Part shown: piece by piece, positions 17,291 to 26,154 of the stretch
Layout of the letters: each line of letters starts with the position of its first letter
Numbering within the stretch: position 1 is the stretch's first letter
Assembly: GCF_049705945.1 (NCBI RefSeq)
Contig: NZ_JBNAMV010000004.1
Coordinates: 1,116,001 to 1,180,000, forward strand
DNA length: 64,000 bases
Reading direction: 5' to 3'
DNA from: Salarchaeum japonicum_A
GTDB taxonomy: Archaea > Halobacteriota > Halobacteria > Halobacteriales > Halobacteriaceae
The notes under the pieces: model-generated
What the model was told of the DNA's origin: nothing
Seen by the model: the letters and a program-made list of their open reading frames with translations, nothing else
The model's database searches: none
Program-made: the position numbers and the translations under genes

Positions 17291-18376
17291 ATGGCGTCGT
17301 ACGACCGCGCGGTCAAGACGTTCCTCAAGTACCAGCACGTGTTCGTGTTCGCGGCGCCAGTCCTCTTCATCGCGGGCGTCGTCGGGTTCGCGCCGACGGG
17401 TGACGCCGGCGGAACCGGCTACTGGCTCGAATACTGGTGGCTGTTCCCGTTCTTCCTGCTCGGCGCGACCATCGTCAACACCGTCGGCATCAGCGGGTCC
17501 GCGCTGTTCGTGCCGTTCCTCATCTTCGTCTTCCCGCTGCTCGCGCACCCGTTGACGCCGGAGACGCTCGTGAAAGTCGGCCTCATCAGTGAGGCGTTCG
17601 GCCTGTCGAGTTCGTCCATCGCGTTCATCCGGTACGGCCTCGTCGACCGACGGCTGGCGCTCGCGCTCGTGCTCGGCGGCATCCCGTTCGTCGTCGGTGG
17701 CGCACTCCTCTCCTTCGTCATCCCGGAGTGGGTGTTCCACGGTCTGCTCGCGGTCGCGCTCATCACGGCGTCCTATCTCCTCTTCCGCATCAACCTCGGA
17801 CACGGCGAACCGGCGGACGGCGAGGCCGCGACGGACGGCGGCCACCCCGGTGACGCCACGAACAAGACCCTTCCCGACGACAGCGACAAACTCGGCCCCG
17901 CGGGCGTCCGCACGGGCGACGACGGCCAAGTGACGCGCGTGGACCGCGACGGCCAAGAGTACCGGTACTCGCGGGCCGGCTACCTCGAACGGTTCGGCAC
18001 GTACAGCATCGGCGGCGTGTTCCAAGGACTCGCCGGATTCGGCATCGGAGAACTCGGTATCATCTCGATGCTCCGCACGAAAGTCCCGGTCCGAGTCGCC
18101 ATCGGCACGAACCACATCGTCGTCGCGACCACCGCCATCATCGCCTCGCTCGTCCACGTGTTCGGCGGCGGCCTCGTCGGCGGTCACTCCCTCAGTCTCG
18201 CGTCCACGCCGTGGAACATGGTCGTGTTCACGGTGCCGGCGACGGTGACGGGCGGCCAAGTCGCTCCCTACGTCTCCGCGGCGCTCGACACGGACACCAT
18301 CAAGACGGGGGTCGGCGGTCTGTTCGCGATTATCGCCGTTGCGCTCTTCGTGATGGCGGCCGGGGGTGTCCTCTGA
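17291..18376 (+). CDS. TauE/SafE family sulfite/sulfonate exporter
   Basis: 361 residues with about eight membrane helices and a long polar insertion (about 175-235, with DGGHPGDATNK and DRDGQEYRYSR). The TauE/SafE signature is seen as paired blocks: GVSGSALFVPFL-like (here NTVGISGSALFVPFLIFVFP, about 60-79) and GGVFQGLAGFGIGELGIISM (about 240-260). Family members move sulfite, sulfoacetate or related organosulfur anions. Two sulfurtransferase genes lie 13 kb away, not in the same operon. The stop overlaps the ATG of the next gene (TGATG), so the two are coupled. Confidence 0.85.
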   Translation: MASYDRAVKTFLKYQHVFVFAAPVLFIAGVVGFAPTGDAGGTGYWLEYWWLFPFFLLGATIVNTVGISGSALFVPFLIFVFPLLAHPLTPETLVKVGLISEAFGLSSSSIAFIRYGLVDRRLALALVLGGIPFVVGGALLSFVIPEWVFHGLLAVALITASYLLFRINLGHGEPADGEAATDGGHPGDATNKTLPDDSDKLGPAGVRTGDDGQVTRVDRDGQEYRYSRAGYLERFGTYSIGGVFQGLAGFGIGELGIISMLRTKVPVRVAIGTNHIVVATTAIIASLVHVFGGGLVGGHSLSLASTPWNMVVFTVPATVTGGQVAPYVSAALDTDTIKTGVGGLFAIIAVALFVMAAGGVL

Positions 18377-18813
18377 TGTACGACGATATCCTCCTTCCGA
18401 CCGACGCGAGCGCGGGCACCGCGGCCGCGGTGTCGCACGCGAGCGAACTCGCCACGACGTACGACGCGACAGTGCACGTGCTCTCCGTGATGGACACCCG
18501 GAACCGCTTCGAGAGTCCGAGTAGCGGCATCGCGTCCGACGCGTGGAACGACGCCGAACGCGAGCGCGCGGAGGACGCCGTGCGCGAGACGGCGGCCTCG
18601 CTTCCCGCGCGCCTCACCACCGAGGAGGTCGTGCGGAGCGGCGTCCCCCGCACCGTCATCCTGGAATACGCCGAGGAAGCCGGGGTGGACATGATAGTGA
18701 TGGGGACGCACGGGCGCACCGGCCTGGACCACTACCTCATCGGGAGCGTGACGGAGAAAGTCGTTCGGCGGTCGCCGGTACCGGTCGTGAGCGTTCGGCC
18801 GAGCGACGACTAG
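18376..18813 (+). CDS. Universal stress protein (UspA family), ATP-binding type
   Basis: 145 residues, one Usp domain. It starts MYDDILLPTDASAG, typical for the family, and ends with the ATP-binding motif GTHGRTGLDHYLIGS followed by VVRRSPVPVVSV. The start at 18376 overlaps the TauE stop by one base, indicating an operon; Usp domains beside transporters often regulate them. The longer in-frame extension upstream lies inside tauE and was rejected. The stop shares CTAG with the next convergent gene. Confidence 0.9.
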   Translation: MYDDILLPTDASAGTAAAVSHASELATTYDATVHVLSVMDTRNRFESPSSGIASDAWNDAERERAEDAVRETAASLPARLTTEEVVRSGVPRTVILEYAEEAGVDMIVMGTHGRTGLDHYLIGSVTEKVVRRSPVPVVSVRPSDD

Positions 18814-19004
18814 TCCTCGTAGACGCTCGCCTGCTGTTCGACGTACCGACTCGGCCACTCGCGGACGTGCGTCCGAAGGCGCTCGTAGGCTCGCCAGAGC
18901 GCGTCGAGCGGCGTCGAGCGGTCGTCCGTTTCGTCCGATACGTCCGGCGGACGCGGGACATCCGCGCCCACGGCGTCGGAGGAACTGTCGTCGAAACTCA
19001 TCAC
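18810..19004 (-). CDS. Small acidic haloarchaeal protein, 64 aa
   Basis: 64 residues: a disordered acidic N-terminal half (MMSFDDSSSDAVGADVPRPP) and a helical C-terminal half with several aromatic and Arg residues (ALWRAYERLRTHVREWPSRY). A TATA-like tttatt on the - strand about 27 nt upstream of the ATG supports a leaderless start at 19004. Function unknown. It lies downstream of the SPFH gene on the same strand but probably has its own promoter. Confidence 0.6.
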   Translation of the reverse strand: MMSFDDSSSDAVGADVPRPPDVSDETDDRSTPLDALWRAYERLRTHVREWPSRYVEQQASVYED

Positions 19005-19027
19005 ACCGACCTATTATTCATGATAGA

Positions 19028-19035
19028 CAATAAAT
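19028..19035 (-). promoter_or_regulatory. TATA box of the 64-aa protein gene
   Basis: Reads atttattg on the - strand, centred 27 nt before the ATG at 19004. Confidence 0.5.
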
Positions 19036-19081
19036 GCCGTGGGTGGCGTGAGCGCCACGTTCGTCGCACACGCCAGCGGGA

Positions 19082-20170
19082 TTACTGGCGCTCGCCCTCG
19101 ACGAAGTCGGCCTCGTAGTCGTCGATGCCGATGAGTTCGCGCGTCTCGTCGTCGAACCCGAGACTCTCCAGTCCGCCGCCGGGTTCGACGCCGCCGGAGA
19201 GGTGTTTGCCGTATCGCCCCACCAGACTCGTGAGTTCCTGCGGGAGGACGAACGTCGTGGACGGCGAGCGCCCGATGCGCTCGACCGCCTCCATGCCGCG
19301 TTCGACGATGGCGCGCTCGCCCATCGACTCCGCGGACTTCGCGCGGAGGACGGTGGCGACGGCGTCACCTTGTGCTTCGAGAATCTGGCTCTGCTTCGAC
19401 CCCTGCGCGCGGATGATGCTCGCCTGCTTCTCTCCCTGCGCGGTCTCGATGGCGGACTGGCGTTCGCCCTGCGCTTCGAGAATCATCGCGCGGCGGCGGC
19501 GTTCGGCCGAGGACTGCTGTTCCATCGCGCTCACGACGCCCTGACTCGGCATCACCGTCTGCACTTCGACGGCCTCGATGCGGACGCCCCAGGCGTCGGT
19601 GGGTTCCGCGAGTTCCTTGTCGATGCGCTCGTTGATGGTGTCGCGGCGGGAGAGCGTGTCGTCGAGTTCCATGTCGCCGATGACGGCGCGGAGCGTCGTC
19701 TGCGCGAGCGACGCGGTGGCGTTCCGGTAGTTCTCGATTTCGAGGAACGCGCGCTCGGCGTCCATCACGCGGATGTAGACGATGGCGTCGGCGTGGACGG
19801 GCGAGTTGTCGCGCGTGATGGCCTCCTGTTTGGAGACGTCGAGGGTCTGCGTCCGCATGTCGAACGGGTACGTGTGGGAGACGAACGGCGGAACGAGGTG
19901 GATGCCGGGTTCGAGGATGCCGCGGTACTCGCCGAACACGGTGAGAACGGTCTTCTCGTAGGCCTGTACGACCACGACGGAGGCGGTGACGGTGACGGCG
20001 GCGAGCACGAGGAGGAGCGCGCCCGCGGCGTACAGCGGGGAGAGGATGGAAAAGAGGACGACGGCGGCGACGAGCACGGTCACGGCTCCGAGCGCGCCGA
20101 GCAGGCGACGCGGGATGTCGCCCGCCGTGAGCCGGCCGAGCTGGTAGAACACGTCGTCGCGTTCGCTCAT
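19082..20170 (-). CDS. SPFH (stomatin/prohibitin/band 7) membrane protein
   Basis: 362 residues from the ATG complementary to 20168-20170. Two adjacent hydrophobic segments (about 25-75) anchor it. The SPFH domain follows (VVQAYEKTVLTVFGEYRGILEPG, then VDVSKQEAITRD-type sequence), then a long Ala/Glu/Gln coiled coil with repeated EAQGE/RAQGS units (about 225-290) that mediates oligomerisation. Stomatin-like proteins form large rings in membrane microdomains and act with NfeD or membrane proteases; neither is adjacent. The Gly-rich loop near 325-335 and acidic C-terminus are typical of haloarchaeal members. Confidence 0.9.
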   Translation of the reverse strand: MSERDDVFYQLGRLTAGDIPRRLLGALGAVTVLVAAVVLFSILSPLYAAGALLLVLAAVTVTASVVVVQAYEKTVLTVFGEYRGILEPGIHLVPPFVSHTYPFDMRTQTLDVSKQEAITRDNSPVHADAIVYIRVMDAERAFLEIENYRNATASLAQTTLRAVIGDMELDDTLSRRDTINERIDKELAEPTDAWGVRIEAVEVQTVMPSQGVVSAMEQQSSAERRRRAMILEAQGERQSAIETAQGEKQASIIRAQGSKQSQILEAQGDAVATVLRAKSAESMGERAIVERGMEAVERIGRSPSTTFVLPQELTSLVGRYGKHLSGGVEPGGGLESLGFDDETRELIGIDDYEADFVEGERQ

Positions 20171-20226
20171 TGGTAAAGGAGTCCGCGACGAGTGACATAA
20201 AGGCACGGCACGCCCGTTAAACTGTA

Positions 20227-20235
20227 CTTTATCTT
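20227..20235 (+). promoter_or_regulatory. TATA box upstream of nrdAB
   Basis: ctttatctt, centred 28 nt before an ATG at 20259 and about 145 nt before the nrdA ATG. The transcript would therefore carry about 120 nt before nrdA unless the short upstream frame is translated. Confidence 0.5.
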
Positions 20236-20258
20236 GTGCAAGTCTGTTGGAAAACCTT

Positions 20259-20376
20259 ATGTCGGTCCCGGCGCACTACACCGAGTACGCCCGACGCGCC
20301 GAATCCGTCGGGACGGACCGACTGGCCGCCGTTCTCCGGGAGCTACTGCTCCAGTTAGCGGCGGCGCTCACCACAT
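20259..20376 (+). pseudogene. Possible short upstream reading frame of nrdAB (no stop in frame)
   Basis: The ATG at 20259 sits exactly where a leaderless transcript from the TATA box at 20227 would start. The next 39 codons (MSVPAHYTEYARRAESVGTD, then a Leu/Ala-rich helix) look protein-like. The frame has no stop and runs on into nrdA out of frame, whereas a TGA overlapping the nrdA ATG (ATGA, 20377-20380) is one base out of frame. A single-base indel, real or a sequencing error, would turn it into a normal small gene coupled to nrdA. Low confidence. Confidence 0.3.
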
Positions 20377-22776
20377 ATGAGTCAACAACACGCCACCACG
20401 ACCGTATCGCTCCGCGCGGTTCTCGACCGCGCCCGCGACGGCCACGAGGACGCCATCGACGACGACACCGCGAGCGACCTTGTCACCGCCGCCGAACGCA
20501 ACAGCTACGCCGACGCCAGCCCCCGCGAGCAGTACGACGCGCTCACCGACACGCTCACCGCGCGCGTCGACCGCGACCCCGCCTACGACACCGTCGCCGC
20601 GCGCGTCCAGCGCGAACGCGACCGCCGCGAACGCCTCGACGACCACACCAGCGACGCCGACTACCGCGATTCCCTGGTGGACGGCATCGAACGCGGCGTC
20701 GCCGCCGACATCCTGGACGAGCGCATGCTCACCTACGACCTCGACGCGCTCGCCGACTACATCGAACTCGACCGGGACGACCGCCTCGACTACACCGCGA
20801 TGGACACCCTCCACCAGCGGTACTTCCTCCGGGACGGCGACACCCCAATCGAACTCCCGCAGACGTTCTGGATGCGGGTCGCGATGGGGGTCGCGCTCCG
20901 CGAACCCGAGGGGGACCGGCAGGCGTACGCCGAGGAGTTCTACGACATGCTCTCCACGCTGCGGTTCGTCCACTCCACGCCCACGCTCTTCCACGCGGGC
21001 ACCACGCACGCCCAGCTCTCCTCGTGCTACCTCACCACCATCCCCGACGACCTCGACGGTATCTTCGAGGGCTACCACGAACACGCGAAACTCTCGAAGT
21101 GGTCGGGCGGCCTCGGGAACGACTGGACGCCCGTCCGCGCGACCGGCGCGACGATATCGTCCACGGGCGTCGAGTCCACGGGCGTCGTCCCGTTCCTCAA
21201 GATATCGAACGACGTGACCGGTGCCATCAACCGCTCCGGGAAACGCCGCGGGGCGGCCGCCGCCTACCTCGCGTGCTGGCACCTCGACTTCCCCTCCTTC
21301 CTCGACCTCCGCCGGAACACGGGCGACGAACGCCGCCGCACCCACGACCTCAACACCGCCGCGTGGGTGCCCGACCTCTTCATGGAGCGCGTGCAGAACG
21401 ACGAGGAGTGGACGCTGTTCTCCCCCGACGAGGTTCCCGACCTCCACGAGACGTACGGCCAAGAGTTCGTGGAGAAGTACGAGGAGTACGAGCGCCTCGC
21501 GGACGAGGGCGAGATAGAGAACTTCGAGCGGCGGGACGCGAGCGACCTCTGGCGGACGATGCTCACCCGCCTGTTCGAGACCGGGCACCCCTGGATCACG
21601 TTCAAGGACCCCTGTAACATCCGGTCTCCCCAGGACCACGCGGGCGTCGTGCGTTCGTCGAACCTCTGCACGGAAATCACGCTCAACACGTCCGAGGAGG
21701 AGACCGCGGTCTGCAACCTCGGGTCCGTGAACCTCTCCCGCCACGTCACCGAGTCCGGGCTGGAGCGCGAGAAACTGCGGGAGACCGTCTCGACGGCGAT
21801 GCGGATGCTGGACAACGTCGTCGACCTGAACTTCTACCCGAGCGAGAAGTCGGAGCGCTCGAACATGCGTCACCGCCCGGTGGGGTTGGGCGTGATGGGG
21901 TTCCACGACGCCCTGCTCGCCCAGCGCGTCCCGATGAACTCCGCTGACGCCCTCGACTTCGCGGACCGCGCGCAGGAGTTCGTCGCCTACCACGCCATCG
22001 AGTCCTCCGCGGACTTGGCGGCCGAACGCGGCGCGTACGACTCCTTCGAGGGGTCGAAGTGGAGCCGCGACATCCTCCCGCAGGACACGGTCGAACTCCT
22101 CGAAGACGAACGCGGCCGCGAGACGCCCATCGAGGTCGAGGAACGCCTCGACTGGAGCCGAGTGCGGGAGAAGATAAGCGACCACGGGATGCGGAACTCG
22201 AACACGATGGCGGTCGCGCCCACCGCGACGATTTCGACCATCGCGGGCACGACGCCCTCTATCGAACCCGTCTACTCGAACCTCTACGTGAAGTCGAACA
22301 TGAGCGGGGACTTCACGCGCGTCAACACCCACCTCGTCGACGACCTCGAAGAACGGGGGTTGTGGACGGACGAACTCCGCGACAAACTCACCTACCACGA
22401 CGGCTCCGTTCAGGAGATAGAAGCGGTGCCGGACGACCTCAAGGAGCTGTACCGGACGGCGTTCGAAATCGACCCCCGGCACCAGCTCAGGCTGTCCGCG
22501 GAGCGCGCGACCTGGATCGACCAGAGCCAGTCCCACAACGTCTTTTTCCCGTCGACGGACGGCAGCAAGCTCGACGACGTGTACACGGCCGCGTGGGAGT
22601 TGGGGTTGAAGACGACGTACTACCTCCGCACGCTCGGCGCGAGCCAGATAGAGAAGTCCACGCTCGACATGACCGAGTACGACGACACCCAGTTCCGGAA
22701 CGACGACGGCGAGAGCGACGACGAGGAGAGCAGTCTGCCGAGCGTCGAGGACCCGACCTGCGAGGCCTGCCAGTAA
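20377..22776 (+). CDS. nrdA: Ribonucleoside-diphosphate reductase, class I large (alpha) subunit
   Basis: 799 residues. The class I active-site residues are present: Cys217 (LSSCYL) and Cys446 (VCNLGSVNL) as the reducible pair, and Cys431 as the thiyl-radical cysteine in NLCTE, with Asn429 and Glu433 of the conserved N-x-C-x-E. The C-terminal CEACQ supplies the shuttle cysteines. It reduces ribonucleoside diphosphates to deoxyribonucleotides using a radical supplied by NrdB. The upstream in-frame TAG at 20356-20358 limits the start to the ATG at 20377. The stop overlaps the nrdB ATG (TAATG). Confidence 0.95.
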   Translation: MSQQHATTTVSLRAVLDRARDGHEDAIDDDTASDLVTAAERNSYADASPREQYDALTDTLTARVDRDPAYDTVAARVQRERDRRERLDDHTSDADYRDSLVDGIERGVAADILDERMLTYDLDALADYIELDRDDRLDYTAMDTLHQRYFLRDGDTPIELPQTFWMRVAMGVALREPEGDRQAYAEEFYDMLSTLRFVHSTPTLFHAGTTHAQLSSCYLTTIPDDLDGIFEGYHEHAKLSKWSGGLGNDWTPVRATGATISSTGVESTGVVPFLKISNDVTGAINRSGKRRGAAAAYLACWHLDFPSFLDLRRNTGDERRRTHDLNTAAWVPDLFMERVQNDEEWTLFSPDEVPDLHETYGQEFVEKYEEYERLADEGEIENFERRDASDLWRTMLTRLFETGHPWITFKDPCNIRSPQDHAGVVRSSNLCTEITLNTSEEETAVCNLGSVNLSRHVTESGLEREKLRETVSTAMRMLDNVVDLNFYPSEKSERSNMRHRPVGLGVMGFHDALLAQRVPMNSADALDFADRAQEFVAYHAIESSADLAAERGAYDSFEGSKWSRDILPQDTVELLEDERGRETPIEVEERLDWSRVREKISDHGMRNSNTMAVAPTATISTIAGTTPSIEPVYSNLYVKSNMSGDFTRVNTHLVDDLEERGLWTDELRDKLTYHDGSVQEIEAVPDDLKELYRTAFEIDPRHQLRLSAERATWIDQSQSHNVFFPSTDGSKLDDVYTAAWELGLKTTYYLRTLGASQIEKSTLDMTEYDDTQFRNDDGESDDEESSLPSVEDPTCEACQ

Positions 22777-23771
22777 TGCCCGTCATCAACACCGACAGCC
22801 AGCACGACCCGAACAAGATACTGCCCATCGACTACGACTGGGCGCGCGAGTACTACCAGCAGGGCGTCGCGAACAACTGGACGCCCGAGGAGGTGCCGAT
22901 GCAGGACGACGTGTCCCAGTGGCGGGGCGACGCGCTCAGCGACGCCGAACGCCAGCTCGTGGAGTGGAACCTCGGGTTCTTCTCCACCGCGGAGTCGCTC
23001 ACCGCGAACAACCTCGTGCTCGCGGTGTACGAGCACGTCACCGCGCCGGAGTGCCGGCAGTACCTCCTCCGGCAGGCGTACGAGGAAGCCATCCACACGG
23101 ACACCTTCATCTACTGCTGTGACAGCCTCGGGTTCGACCCGGACTACATGTACGGGATGTACGACCGCATCCCCGCCATCGAGGCAAAGGACGACTTCGT
23201 AGTGGACTTGACGCGTGCGCTCGACCGCGACGACTTCACCATCGAGACGACGGACGACCTCCGGGAGTTCGTGCGCGACCTCGTGGGGTTCTACGTGGTG
23301 ATGGAGGGCGTGTTCTTCTACGCGGGGTTCGCGATGATGCTCGCGTTGAAACGCCAGAAGAAGATGGTGGGCGTCGGCGAGCAGTTCGAGTACATCATGC
23401 GCGACGAGTCGCTCCACCTGAACTTCGGCGTGGACCTCATCAATCAGATACGGGACGAGAACCCCGGCGTCTGGACCGCCGACTTCGAGAGCGAGGTCGA
23501 GGAATTGATTCGGGAGGCCGTCGACCTCGAAGCGCGGTACGCGCGGGAGGCGTGCCGGGAGGACGTGCTCGGGATGTCGAGCGAGCAGTTCGTGGAGTAC
23601 GTCGAGTACATCGCGGACCGCCGCCTCCGCCAGCTCCGCATGGAGCCCGTGTTCGGCACGGAGAACCCGTTCCCGTGGATGGCCGAACAGGCCGACCTGA
23701 ACAAGGAGAAGAACTTCTTCGAGTCCACCGTGACGGAGTACCAGTCCGGCGGTCAGTTGGACTGGGACTGA
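22776..23771 (+). CDS. nrdB: Ribonucleoside-diphosphate reductase small (beta) subunit, class Ic type
   Basis: 331 residues from the ATG overlapping the nrdA stop. The dimetal ligands align as Glu73, Glu104, His107, Glu177, Glu211 and His214. The residue four after His107, where E. coli has the radical Tyr122, is Phe111 (EAIHTDTF). The first ligand is Glu rather than Asp. Both traits mark class Ic proteins such as Chlamydia R2c, which use a Mn(IV)/Fe(III) centre instead of a tyrosyl radical. The C-terminus ends in an acidic tail with Tyr (TEYQSGGQLDWD) that should contact NrdA. Overlaps the convergent thioesterase gene by 19 nt. Confidence 0.95.
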   Translation: MPVINTDSQHDPNKILPIDYDWAREYYQQGVANNWTPEEVPMQDDVSQWRGDALSDAERQLVEWNLGFFSTAESLTANNLVLAVYEHVTAPECRQYLLRQAYEEAIHTDTFIYCCDSLGFDPDYMYGMYDRIPAIEAKDDFVVDLTRALDRDDFTIETTDDLREFVRDLVGFYVVMEGVFFYAGFAMMLALKRQKKMVGVGEQFEYIMRDESLHLNFGVDLINQIRDENPGVWTADFESEVEELIREAVDLEARYAREACREDVLGMSSEQFVEYVEYIADRRLRQLRMEPVFGTENPFPWMAEQADLNKEKNFFESTVTEYQSGGQLDWD

Positions 23772-24229
23772 ATCGCCTCCCTCCGTTCGCGGCGTTCGCG
23801 GAGCGCGTCGGCCCGCAGTTCGGCTTCCTCGTCGGTCGGCGTCTCCACGTCCGGGACGGCGGCGGGCGTCTCGTCGTCGTCGAGCGCGACGAACGTGAAG
23901 AACGAACTCGCCGTCTCCCGTTTCTCGCGGTCGCTCGGGCGTTCGGCAGTCACGTCTACCTTCACGTCGAGGCTCGACTCGCCCGTGTCGAAGACGTAGC
24001 CCCGAACCGTCACGATGTCGCCGAGGTCGATGGGGGCAAGGAAGTCGACGTGGTCCATGGAGGCGGTGACGACCTGGCGGCGGGCGAACCGCCGGCCGGT
24101 GATTGCGCCGCAGATGTCCATCCAGTGGAGGACCGCGCCGCCGAGCGCGCGCCCGAGGTTGTTCGTCTCGTTCGGCATCAGAATCTCGCTGCGTTCCGTG
24201 TAGGAGTCGAACAGAGGGACGGAGTCCAT
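23753..24229 (-). CDS. Acyl-CoA thioesterase, hot-dog fold
   Basis: 158 residues from the ATG complementary to 24227-24229. A TATA-like gttttact on the - strand (complement 24252-24259) lies about 27 nt upstream. The hot-dog pattern is clear: NNLGRALGGAVLHWMDICGA (Asn/Asp catalytic region of the YciA/BACH group) and then VVTASMDHVDFLAPIDLGDI. Members hydrolyse acyl-CoA thioesters. The C-terminal tail is a charged helix with ERRERREA repeats. Its 3' end lies inside the end of nrdB on the other strand. Confidence 0.85.
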   Translation of the reverse strand: MDSVPLFDSYTERSEILMPNETNNLGRALGGAVLHWMDICGAITGRRFARRQVVTASMDHVDFLAPIDLGDIVTVRGYVFDTGESSLDVKVDVTAERPSDREKRETASSFFTFVALDDDETPAAVPDVETPTDEEAELRADALRERRERREAIQSQSN

Positions 24230-24391
24230 ACGCTTCCGTGACACCCATCCCAGTAAAACAACTAGGTTTGAGTTAGTGAAAGTAGGTTTTATTGTCGGTG
24301 GGTGTGAAGCGAACACCGGCGGCGACCTGCTCCCCGTTCGCCGCCACCGACGCGGCCCCACCGCCCTCCGCACCCGGGCCGCGTCCCTTTC

Positions 24392-26128
24392 TCAGAGCCG
24401 GCGTTCGAGCGTCTCCGCGGTGGCCTCGCCCACGCCCTCAACGCCGCGGAGTTCCTCTTCGGACGCCGCGCGCACGCCGTCGACGCTCCCGAACCGCCGG
24501 AGGAGGCGTTTGCGGAGCTCCGGGCCGACGCCGGCCACGTCGTCCAACGCCGTGGACACGTCGTCGCGGAGGCTCTGGTGGTACTGGACGGCGAACCGGT
24601 GCGCCTCGTCGCGGACGCGCTGGAGGACGTGGAGTTGGGGGGCGTCGCCCGGCCAGTCGTACGAGCGGTCGGGCGCGACGACGACCTCCTCCTGTTTCGC
24701 CAGCGACACCACGGGTACCTCCCAGCCTGTTTCGTCGAGCGCGGCGAGGGCCGCGTCGAGCTGGCCGCGGCCGCCGTCGATGAGGAGGAGGTCGGGGTCG
24801 GGACGGTCGTCCTCCCCCGCGAGCGCGCGCTCGGCGCGCCAGCGGACGAGCCGCCGCATGTTCGCGTAGTCGTCGTTCTCCTCTTCGAGTTTCTTCCGGC
24901 GGTAGTCGGACTTCTCGGGCGACCCGTCGGCGAACGTCACGTCGCTCCCGACTACCGACTTGCCCTGCGCGTGACTCACGTCGAACCCCTCGATGCGAGT
25001 CGGTCGCGGTATTCCGAGCGCGTCCGCGAGCGCGCCGAGTTCGTCCCGCGTCCCCGAGCGCCGGTGGGCGTTCTTCAGCGCGAGGTCGACGAGCGTCGCC
25101 TCGCGGCCCGCGCCCGGCACGCGCACGTCCACGCCCTCCGCGGCCAGCCACACGTCCAAATCCGGGTCGTCCGGGTCCTCGGGCAGCAGGAGGGCGTTCG
25201 GGAGGTCGCGCTCCGCGTAGTACTGCGGAACGAACGCCGCGAGCACCGCTGCGACGCGGTCCTCGCCCTCCGGGGCGTCCACGCGGTGCTGGTCGCGCTC
25301 CACGAGCTGGCCGTCCTCCGCGTGCAACCTCGCGACGGTCGCGCTGTCGCCCTCGATGACCGCACCCAGAACGTCGACGTGGCGCTCGTGGCCGTGCCCG
25401 GCGACGGCCTCCCCGCCGCCGCCGTGAAACGCCCGCACCGCCTCCAATCGGTCGCGGAGGTTCGCCGCGCGCTCGAACTCCTCGCGCTCCGCCGCGTCCG
25501 CCATCGCGCGCTCTATCGGGTCCGCGAGCACGCCCGTCTCGCCCTCGAAAAAGCGCTGCACTGCGTCGGTATCAGAAACGTAGTCCTCGCGCGTGATTTC
25601 GCCCGTACACGGCGCGGTGCAGAGGCCGATGTCGTGGTCGAGACAGGGACGGTCGCGGTTCGAGAACTTGTGGTCCGAACACCCCCGGAGGCCGTACTGC
25701 TCGCGAACGGCCTTCACCACCGTCTCGACGCGTTTCTTGTCCGTGTACGGGCCGTACGCGGTCGCGCCCTCGTCGGGGTCGCGCGTGATTTCGATGCGGG
25801 GGTAGTCGTGGTCCGTAAACTGGACCAGCGGATAGGACTTGTCGTCCTTCAGGCGGACGTTGTACCGGGGCTGGTGGCGCTTGATGAGATTCGCTTCGAG
25901 CAGGAGCGCCTGCGTCTCCGTGTCCGTCACCGCGAAGTCGAGAGCGGCGGACCGCTCGACCATCCGGGCGATGCGGTTGCTCCGCGGGTCCGCGTAGGAC
26001 CGCACGCGCGAGCGCAAATCCACGGCCTTCCCGACGTAGAGCACCGCGCCGTCCTCGGTGAGGAACTGGTAGACGCCGGGGTCCGTGGGGAGGTCGCTCG
26101 CGCGCTCGCGCACCTGTCTCGCGTCCAT
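24392..26128 (-). CDS. uvrC: Excinuclease ABC subunit C
   Basis: 578 residues from the ATG at 26128 (a GTG one codon upstream is possible). The N-terminal GIY-YIG nuclease has PGVYQF (about 17-22) and YVGKA. A small Cys cluster (CSDHKF, CLDHDIGLCTAPC) follows. The UVR motif for UvrB contact lies around 195-230, the RNase H-like 5' nuclease around GFDVSHAQGKSVVGSDVTF, and two helix-hairpin-helix motifs at the end (VAGVGPELRKRLL, VEGVGEATAE). UvrC makes both incisions around a lesion bound by UvrB. It is on the opposite strand from uvrB and 9 kb away. Confidence 0.96.
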   Translation of the reverse strand: MDARQVRERASDLPTDPGVYQFLTEDGAVLYVGKAVDLRSRVRSYADPRSNRIARMVERSAALDFAVTDTETQALLLEANLIKRHQPRYNVRLKDDKSYPLVQFTDHDYPRIEITRDPDEGATAYGPYTDKKRVETVVKAVREQYGLRGCSDHKFSNRDRPCLDHDIGLCTAPCTGEITREDYVSDTDAVQRFFEGETGVLADPIERAMADAAEREEFERAANLRDRLEAVRAFHGGGGEAVAGHGHERHVDVLGAVIEGDSATVARLHAEDGQLVERDQHRVDAPEGEDRVAAVLAAFVPQYYAERDLPNALLLPEDPDDPDLDVWLAAEGVDVRVPGAGREATLVDLALKNAHRRSGTRDELGALADALGIPRPTRIEGFDVSHAQGKSVVGSDVTFADGSPEKSDYRRKKLEEENDDYANMRRLVRWRAERALAGEDDRPDPDLLLIDGGRGQLDAALAALDETGWEVPVVSLAKQEEVVVAPDRSYDWPGDAPQLHVLQRVRDEAHRFAVQYHQSLRDDVSTALDDVAGVGPELRKRLLRRFGSVDGVRAASEEELRGVEGVGEATAETLERRL

Positions 26129-26154
26129 CACTCACGCTTGGCGCTCGCGGGCTT

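Noticed and set aside
18211..18375. N-terminal extension of the universal stress protein
   Set aside because: It lies inside the last helix region of tauE in another frame; the Usp family start MYDDILLP is at 18376.
20368..22536. 722-codon open frame antisense to nrdA
   Set aside because: Mirror of a well-supported gene; composition basic and repetitive.
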